The notes under the pieces were generated by a model. It worked only from the letters and a program-made list of their open reading frames with translations, ran no database searches and had not been told where the DNA came from. The position numbers and the translations under genes are program-made. 64,000 nt of DNA from Anastatus disparis. Its lineage: Eukaryota; Arthropoda; Insecta; Hymenoptera; Eupelmidae. Location of the stretch: the NCBI GenBank assembly GCA_017163975.1, contig JAFFSR010000301.1, positions 4,128,001 to 4,192,000 of the forward strand, read 5' to 3'. Below, piece by piece: positions 55,550 to 64,000 of the stretch. Within the stretch, counting starts at the first letter, position 1. Each line of letters begins with the position of its first letter.

Positions 55550-56786
55550 TGTATGAGTGAGGACGAAACACTAATAGTATTATATCAATTTATTTATGTA
55601 TGTACTTTTATCATGTACTAATATATTTTTTTTCTTTTTTTTCTTGTCTAGATAGCCTTGGTACGTTCCTATTGGACTGTGTTCATCTTTCTAGGAACAC
55701 CTACTGGGAACTTATTTCTGATAAACTCAAGTGTTCTTCCTTCCTCAATTCTAGTGTATCTGTGTTCGACAACGATGCAGTGTTGTGATAGTGTGTATGT
55801 GTGTGACAAGTGCAAGTATGAGTATGACTAATGTCAGTAATGTACGACGTGCAAATATATGTTATGTAATTTTTTTTATGGTTGGCAATGATAAATAATG
55901 GTATGTTAGTGAATATTCAGTGCATTTAGCGCAAATAACATATGTTTGCACAGAGTGTAAGTATTTTATTGTAAAGACTGAGCGTATTAAACGCATATAA
56001 AATATATTTAGATTTTGTGTAAAATTATTGTAAAAGTGTAGAATTGATATAATTTACATTACGTGTATCTGTAAATATATTAAAACATGTATGTAAATGA
56101 ATTAAACATGGAAGAGGCATATATAGTTAAACTCAGATGAATGCATAAGCGCAATAGTGTTTATATAAGTGCAATTAAGCACAGAGTGATGGATATGAGT
56201 GAACAAGTGTGATTAAGTTTTGTAAATAATGTATATATAAATATAACAAGCATATATGTGATTTATAAATAAGTGCATTTAGGCACATAGAATGATATTG
56301 AATAAGTACGATTAAACACTTAGAGTAATGCATGAATGAAAGTAATGATGTGTGCATGATTAAAGCAATATATAAATATATATAAAAGTGAGTAAGCGCA
56401 ATAAGCGTATAAGTACGAATAAGTGCAATCAAGCACGGAATGTAAAGAAAATATATATATAATGTATTAAGCGCATCAAAGTGACAGCATTGTAGTACGT
56501 ACCTCAGGTAATATTAATTATTAAAATATTACAATTGTAAAAATAAAATAATTATACAAAATGTAAAATCGTAAAAGAAAGTATTTATTTTATATTATAT
56601 GTAAAAGTATGTAATGTAAGAGTGTATGGAGCCAGATGAAATGTAAAAATTTCTTATCTTGTTACGCACGTAAGGAATTAGAGTAGGTAAATGCAACGAT
56701 GTATGTAATCAACCAGGGTGTGATTAAATTATTATAATAATGGTACAAGTCAGTGCGATTGTAAATGAAAAAAAAGGAGGGAGTAT
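55550..56786 (+). other. 3' untranslated region of split Gypsy element
   Basis: AT-rich, with a loose tandem motif (AAGTGCAATTAAGCACAGAG, ATAAGCGCAATAG and similar) at about 55920-56480. It ends in a polypurine tract AAAAAAAAGGAGGGAG just before the LTR. Confidence 0.55.
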
Positions 56787-57160
56787 TGTGGGGATGTGTA
56801 TGTGTGAAGTAGTATAAGTAACCAACCATGTACTATATAAACGACCTTAGCCCCTAGAGACGAGTTAAGGTGTTAGCGTACGAGCGTTCACTCTCTCACT
56901 CGATTACCGACTGTATCCCTGAGGGGTTGCTCTAGAAAATTGCACATCTCCGTATCACTGAGACAGAAGATATAAAATCAATGTGCTGAACAAATCGATA
57001 CACTAAATTTATCGCTCCGGAGTAGCCCCCCTGGTCTTAGCAAATATAAGCTTAACCATATCTCTCTTGTGCTCATTCTCTTATAACCTCAATACCTTAC
57101 TTTTATCTTCATTCTGTACTGTGCTGGATTCTGGTTCGAATCCCCGACCCCACAATCACA
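56787..57160 (+). mobile_element. 3' LTR of split Gypsy element
   Basis: Begins TGTGGGGATGTGTATGTG after the polypurine tract. It matches the 5' LTR except for a 108-bp insertion (56922-57029) and point changes. Its end CCCCACAATCACA is followed by ATAGA. Confidence 0.75.
56922..57029. mobile_element. Small MITE inside the 3' LTR
   Basis: Insert of about 108 bp with ends AGGGGTTGCTC and GGAGTAGCCCC (imperfect inverted) and a CCTG duplication (56918-56921 and 57030-57033). The 5' LTR at 21326-21334 shows the empty site CCCCTGGTA. Confidence 0.68.
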
Positions 57161-57165
57161 ATAGA

Positions 57166-57682
57166 AAGCGTGGTAGCCCCCTGGCGGCTAATCATCGAAT
57201 GTGAATATACACATTTATATAGTAGTACTGTTAATTAACCGCCAGGGGCTACCGTACTTTCTACCTATTGACTTTCTTATGGCAAGCAAACGCGCACAAA
57301 AAGAATAAATGAGTTTAGAGCTTATAAACTAACAGTTTCATTTGGTCTAAAACAACGATCGTTTGGCCTGCTTTCTCACGTTCTATTCTATTCAGTGAAC
57401 AGAGATATTTTTATAGGTCGCAATAAAAAACATAAATAAATTTAATTTAAAAGAAATATTATTTCCATCGCTCAAAAATATTCATAAATTTACGTTGGAT
57501 TTCTAAAATCACAATGGATTTCAATTGGAATTCTATCATCAAATTACCTAAAAAAATTACTTAAAAAAGTCACTTAAAAAAATCACCTGAAAAAATCATG
57601 TGAAAAATTGAAACAAAAATCATGTAAAAATTTTAGGTAGAAATTTCCCATAAAAAAAATCACATAATTATTTTCAATAGGA
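57166..57682. mobile_element. Right half of split palindromic element
   Basis: 57166-57270 is a hairpin centre: AAGCGTGGTAGCCCCCTGGC pairs with GCCAGGGGCTACCGTACTTT. From 57271 to 57682 it mirrors the left half (CTTTCTTATGGCAAGCAAAC) and ends TTTTCAATAGGAC. Near 57545-57640 it has an AAAAAATCACNT-like array in place of the GTGGATATCC array of the left half. Confidence 0.75.
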
Positions 57683-57699
57683 CCGGAGCGATAAACTTA

Positions 57700-58333
57700 C
57701 AAGGAGAGGTCTCCACGGATTTTTCTGAAACTGCGGGATATGATTTCTTGATGAAATAAATTGAACCCGTGTTTTTTCTTTTCGTCTAATAGGCCCTAGA
57801 GATCAAGATATAGATATTTTTTTAATAATATAATGAAAAGAAGCCAAAAAACGAAACTTCTTACAAAACAATGTATAAAAAATAAAAAAAAGTAAAAATT
57901 AAATACTTTAATTTAAGCTCTATAGCATTAAAAAAGCTTCTGTGGTTCAGAAGTTATAGGTGAATAAAATATGCTAATGAAATATAGTGAAAAATTCATT
58001 ATGTGTTGCACGCTAAAAATATTAACAAATACGTAGTAATATTAAATTGAGCATAACTTCTAAACTTTTTTAATTCACTAGAGCTTAAATTAAAGTATTT
58101 AATTTCTACTTTCTTTTATTTTTTATAAATTTTTTTGTAAGAGGTTTTGTTTTTTGGTCATTCAAGTTCTTGAAAGCGCTTCTTTTTACTATAATTTAAA
58201 AAAAATGTCTATACCTTGGTCTCTGGGGCCTATTAGATGAAAAGAAAAAACACGGGTTCATTGTTTTTCATCAAAAAATTATATTCCGAAATTTCAGAAA
58301 ATTCCTTTACCCAGAGGTGGGGACCTCTCCTTT
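57700..58333. mobile_element. Palindromic MITE, about 634 bp, TSD TTA
   Basis: Ends AAGGAGAGGTCTCCAC and the inverse of AAGGAGAGGTCCCCAC. Pairing goes on through AACCCGTGTTTTTTCTTTTC against GAAAAGAAAAAACACGGGTT and TTTAATTTAAGCTCTA. TTA on both sides (57697-57699 and 58334-58336). Flanks CGGAGCGATAAACTTA and TAGTGTATCGAT rejoin to resemble the 56922 MITE interior, so it was inserted into a copy of that family. Confidence 0.72.
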
Positions 58334-60027
58334 TTAGTGTATCGATATACAGTACCGGGCAACAATTCTGAGCAGGTTATCAAATTTTTGCTCCGACTTT
58401 GAAATAGCGTATATCTTCTTCAATTTTCATCCAAAAAAAATTTTAAAAAAGCATTTTAAAGTATTATTTAAATGCTTTCTTTTTAGCTTACTTACATTTT
58501 TTAAACAATATTTAAAAAAAAAAATAATCGCTTTGGCAATTTTGAAATTTTTTCATTTTTGCATTTTTCTTCAATTAGCTGTAGTTTTTTAAATAATTGA
58601 GCTAGACAAAATTTGAAAAAAGATTTGGAAAGGGCTTAAAAAATGCTATTCGCAGCTATTTGTATAAAAATTTTAAAATTTTTTCTGTTAAGTTTAAAGC
58701 ATATGGGTGATTCTATTCGAACGGGTCAAATTCAAATTTTGAAATAATAGAAAATAAAGGTGTTCATTTTAAAAATTCACTCAGGTTTTTTTATGGTTAT
58801 ATCTAATAGAACAATATTCCAAAGTAGCCAAGCTGTCCATAGGTTATTCCCAGAAAAACTGATAGATAAAAAATATACTGATGCAGAGGAATTACTTTTA
58901 TTCCAGGGGAATTACTTTTTTTTTACCATCACTTGATATATTATTTTCTAATAATATTTATGTCGAACAAAGATTCTAAACTATCTGAAATACTTTAGAA
59001 TTAGCTATTACCATACATGGATGAATTTTTAAAAATAAAAAACGACGGATTACAGCAAAAATATGTATTTTTAAACATTATTAGAAGAAAGTTAAAGAAC
59101 AAATATATCCATATTTGAGAAAGTTTGCTTTTTCAAAATATATAATAACATTAATTTTGTGTTTGCGAGTGGAGTTCAGTGTACTGATGATAAAGGATTA
59201 GTAGGAAGTTCACCACGTCCACGTGTAGAAACCATTTTATTACCAATACAATCTAAAATAATATATTATCAATTTATAGATTTTCCAATTCAGATTTTTC
59301 AAAGACTTTCATTTGAATTCAAATAATTATATACTTACTTTGATATCAACGACAAACTCTTCATCAAGGCTAATGACAAACTGATATTTTTATTTTCTGA
59401 ATACTACGATGTAACCTTTGATTTCGCTTTATTTATTTGTAGTATATACGTAGTTTATGTTATAGTATGTCGTATTCGGTAGAATACCCATGTAGCTAAC
59501 TAAATGGGTATTGGGGTGTCATACCGCCCTGCTCGTAACTAAAGTATATGCAGTTAACAATACACTATACAATGGAGTATACAACTTGAAAATACTTTAT
59601 AGTATGGAATATTATTGCATACGCCACACTATATTGAAGTGTATTGGCAAATATTCTACAGTCTTGTTGAAGATTGTTCGGAGCAAAACACTGAAATATG
59701 TTTTTAAAAGGGTAGTAGAGTCAGCGCGCTGCTAATACAAGTAGGCAAACCTTCTTCGCTCTGCTATAGTAAGACAAAGACAGATAAACAAGAGCGCAGT
59801 TAAAAGTAAGCTATAGTTCTTCGTCGGCACCGTTCGATCGTTTCCGTAATTCGTCGTCGACTCTCTCTGTCGCATAGGCAGAAGTATACCGGCACCGCTC
59901 AGTTCTTTGCTCGCATGAGAATTCTTCAAATAAATAATCTGAAAATTTATATTTTATCGTAATGTTTTTTATTTGTATTTAATCTTTTTCTAGCCCCTCA
60001 TACGACCTACGATAACATAAAATCATC
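58334..60027. other. AT-rich sequence without a recognisable gene
   Basis: No domain seen in any open frame. 59700-59960 is locally GC-richer (CGTCGGCACCGTTCGATCG) and may be an LTR or MITE remnant; no borders found. Confidence 0.45.
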
Positions 60028-60184
60028 TACCTAACTTGGGCTAACGAAGGATACATATGACCTCGTCTAATGTTTATAGCTTGAGCAGCAGTCAGTCTCG
60101 GGCTAAAGCCCTCGACCGACTACTGCTTAAGCCAAAAATATTAGTCTCGCTCATATAAATCCTTCGTACGCCCAAGTTGGGTAT
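60028..60184. mobile_element. Hairpin MITE, about 157 bp
   Basis: TACCTAACTTGGGC and CGAAGGAT at the left, inverted as ATCCTTCGTACGCCCAAGTT and GGGTATA at the right. The inner GTCTCGGGCTAAAGCCCTCG is itself palindromic. No coding. Confidence 0.7.
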
Positions 60185-60269
60185 ATAACTAATATAGTGT
60201 AGTATGTAAATATGACTACAGTGATTGTTTACAAAAAGATTTGAGAATGTGCTTACTCGGAAATTCTCC

Positions 60270-60272
<3 letters not shown>

Positions 60273-60331
<59 letters not shown>
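60273..60331. repeat. TA microsatellite
   Basis: About 29 TA units without a break. Confidence 0.95.
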
Positions 60332-60338
<7 letters not shown>

Positions 60339-60989
60339 TGAATATATAAAAATTATAAGGAGTATAATATGTATTAAGTTTCAAGTGTACAAATAATTTA
60401 ACATTTCATGGTATGAAATTCATGGATGAAATTGTTGACTTTATTATTTAATTAGAATTTTGTGAGTGCATCTCAAAAAACGCTGCCAAGTGCTTTGGCG
60501 GAATGCTTTCTCATAGAGCTCTTTGAGTTTCATTATTTTTTTTATATTTATTTAAATATGATTTTAATATAAAAAAATTGTCTAACATTAATATTTATTA
60601 ATAAATTTGTACTTTAAAAGAATAAAGTCAACATCTAAATCAGTAGTACTATTATAAATTTTCAAGAGTTACTCAGAAATCAAAAGAAGTGATCAAAAAG
60701 CTTCGCTAAGAAAATTATTTTTTTAAAACTTGGTTCATAAAGACAGTAGCAAATAACTTGTATACACATTTTAGAGCAAATCTATCGAGTACTTTACGTA
60801 AAATGGAAAAAAACTGAAATATGAAAATTTTTTAAGAAAATTTTTAAAATTTTCTAAAATGAAAACTACGCTAAGAAGATCGGTTTATAAAAGTTATCCT
60901 TCTTTTGGCAGATGCAAATTATTCCCATGGAAATCTCAAAGCAAATTCATCAAGTAACTTAAGTAAAATACAAAAAAATTTTTAACAAA

Positions 60990-62062
<1,073 letters not shown>

Positions 62063-62409
62063 TTAAAAATCGAAAATTTTTTCAAATTCTTATAATGGCT
62101 CTATAAAAAAAAACTACACTATGAATACCAATTTTCAATAGCTTCCCGTCAAGTTATACAAAAACATAGATGGTATACAAAATTTGAAGCGAATCCATCG
62201 AGTAATTTTCGAGATCTAACTGGTTAAATAAATAACATTTTCTTTTCAAAATTTCTTTTTCTAAATTTTAAAAATGCTCTAAAATTAAAACTACACTATG
62301 AAAATCAATTTTTGAAAATTTCCCTTCTTTTGGCAGTCGCAAATAATTTTCCTGCAATTTTTAGAACAAATCTATCGAGTACTTTACGTAGAATAAAAAA
62401 AAATAAGAA

Positions 62410-62709
62410 CACTGAAAAATAAGTGGTAGTCCACGAGTCCCTCGAAGTACTTCTGCTCCACGAAACCGTAAGAATGCTAATACTTTCTCTCGTGGGAAAC
62501 GTGACGCCCCACTGTCGAAGCTAACAGCTCTTTTTGTTGTGCATGTGTATTCCCACTCACGTGGGATTTCGTTTGGCGTCATGCGAAGTACTTCTCTCGT
62601 GCCACAGTGGCACCACTGTTTTCCCGCAGTGGCACTCTGTGCGCACGAAACGAAAAGAGTATAGTTTCGTTACCGATGGTAGTGCTTCTTTCCCACTTAT
62701 TTTTCAGTG
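62410..62709. mobile_element. 300-bp MITE with perfect 17-bp TIR
   Basis: CACTGAAAAATAAGTGG and its exact inverse. The 6501-8283 copy shows the empty site near 7640-7660 (ATAAGAAAAGAAG in reverse sense), which suggests a 2-bp AA duplication. CACTG termini fit CMC or Transib-type elements. The interior is much more GC-rich than the host repeat. Confidence 0.82.
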
Positions 62710-63805
62710 AAAAGAAGAATCGAAATTTTTTTTTAAATCTTTAAAATTCTCTAAAATTGTAACCACACTAAGAAAATTCGTTTTCAAAAGCTTATTTTTT
62801 CAGACAATAGCGAATTAATTGTATAAAAATTTTGGAGGAAATTTATAGTATGGTTTACGCAAAATAGAAAATAAATGAAAAATAAAAATTTTTTTGGAAA
62901 TTTTCAAAGTGCTCGAAAATTAAAACTGCGCTGAGAAAATTAGTTTTCCAAAGCTTGTTTTCTTCAGACAGTAGCGAATAAATTGCATACAAATTTTGGA
63001 GCAAATCTATCAAATGGTTTTCGTAAAATAGAAAAAAATTAAAAATAAAAATTTATAAAAAAATTTTAAAAATGCTCTAAAATTAAAAGTGCGCTAAGAA
63101 AATTAGTTTAAAAAATTTTTTATACTTTTGGCAGTTGAAATTAAGTTCCATACAAATTTTCGAACAAATTCTTCGAGTAGTTCACGTAAAATACAAAAAA
63201 AATGAAAAATTGAAATTTTTTTAAAATTCTTAAAATGATTGTAAAAAAAAACTACGCTAAGAAAATCAATTCTCAATAGCTTCCGCACCGGTTGATCGAA
63301 AAATTGAATTGTATGGAAAATTTGAAGTAAATCCATCGAGTAATTTTTAAGATTTTATTGGCTTAATAAATAGAAACATTTTTTTTTTAAATTTCAAAAT
63401 GCTCTAAATTTAAAACTAAGCTAAGAAAATCAGTTTTTAAAGATTTATTTTATCCGGGCAATTACAAATAATTTCCGTGCAAATTTTGAAGCAAATTCAT
63501 CGAGTAGTAAACAAAAAAAAACCAAAAAACGAAAAATCGAAATTTTTTTTTTTTTGTAAAACTCTAAAACGAAAACTAGGCTAGAAGAACCAATTATCAA
63601 TAGCTTCCCAGCAAGTTAGTCAAAAAACTAAATTCCATGCAAAATTAGAAGCAAATCCATTGAGTAGTTCTCGAGATACAGTTTACTAGCTGAATTCATA
63701 CATCCACACACACACACACACATACATACAGACATTTTCTGGAAACCACTTTTTTCGACTCACCGAGTTCAAATATGTACAAATTAATGAAAAAATAAAA
63801 AATAG

Positions 63806-64000
63806 TACATTTTGTAAAGGGTATGAAAAGCCTTTATTTACGAAACGAGAAGTTTACGGCCCGAGCCGAAGGCGAGGGTCGTAACGAGTTTCGTAAAAAA
63901 GCCTTTTCATACCAGTTGCAAACCGTATTTTTTGCCATAAGAGCCAAGAAAGAGCAACGAAGTTGCGATTTTGGGGTTAGAATGGCAAAAAAAATTTTTT
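63806..64000. repeat. Palindromic repeat at the right edge
   Basis: GGGTATGAAAAGCCTTTATT pairs with AAAAAAGCCTTTTCATACC across about 95 bp (63819-63913), with GAGCCGAAGGCGAGGG inside. The element runs out of the window, so its end and class are unknown. Confidence 0.6.

Larger units (their letters stand above)
21201..57160 (+). mobile_element. Gypsy-type LTR retrotransposon opened by about 28.5 kb of later DNA
   Basis: LTR copies at 21201-21453 and 56787-57160 share the run from GTATGTGT through AGTAGTATAAGTAACCAA to GAATCCCCGACCCCACA or its variant. Gag-like sequence follows the left LTR and RT-RNase H-integrase precedes the right LTR. The outer flanks are two halves of one palindromic element with ATAGA on both sides, so I take this as one insertion. 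Protease and the start of RT are absent, so the inner gap is an insertion plus a deletion. The lead alternative is two partial elements of one family. Confidence 0.72.

Noticed and set aside
59511..59735. 74-aa frame as a host gene
   Set aside because: No domain, no splice context and typical chance length in AT-rich DNA.

Overview
This window looks like an insect nuclear scaffold. A hymenopteran, perhaps a parasitoid wasp, is my guess and is not proven. It is AT-rich, full of TA, GT and GA microsatellites, has no operon-like layout, and almost every coding trace belongs to a eukaryotic transposable element (TE). I found no convincing host gene.

Layout. 691-3511 (-) is a broken protein-primed family-B DNA polymerase of the Polinton/Maverick (adintovirus-like) type. 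3512-6168 is AT-rich and holds one palindromic MITE and one tRNA-like relic. 6169-20487 (-) is Helitron copy A, with both ends readable, sitting in a TA microsatellite and itself broken by three insertions: a tandem-repeat element (6501-8283), a cut-and-paste transposon with two 1.96-kb inverted arms (10163-15197, TSD TAA), and LTR-retrotransposon debris (15286-18727). 20618-21200 and 57166-57682 are the two halves of one palindromic element, split by a Gypsy-type retrotransposon whose LTRs lie at 21201-21453 and 56787-57160. That retrotransposon keeps gag at the left and part of pol at the right. About 28.5 kb of other sequence lies between: a LINE 3' end, a 3-kb TCCGTC minisatellite, a 1-kb TIR element, a Ulp1/C48-like protease relic, a palindrome-rich array with its own TIRs (31648-41587) that holds a young, nearly complete Gypsy element (33355-40657, -), Helitron copy B (41946-48833, +), a solo LTR (49221-50326, TSD ATGA), and GT-rich DNA. 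57.7-64 kb holds further MITEs and a second, inverted copy of the 6501-8283 element, itself carrying two insertions.

How the pieces work together. The two Helitrons complement each other descriptively: A keeps the OTU-like and zinc-finger N-terminal part but has lost its helicase; B keeps Rep and helicase but has lost the 5' part and one catalytic tyrosine. The inverted-arm transposon carries a 617-aa transposase with D-D-CxxC-HxxxxH signatures like CMC/Transib/RAG1 enzymes; each arm holds the same catalytic domain, in head-to-head orientation. The inner Gypsy has near-identical LTRs, gag, pol with one stop, and an extra proline-rich ORF after pol.

Most informative points: the giant-armed CMC-like transposon, the AACCTTTCATGAAAGGTT palindrome array, the third ORF of the young Gypsy, the paired Helitrons in TA repeats, and the many insertions whose empty site is visible elsewhere in the window. 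All boundaries were read by eye.
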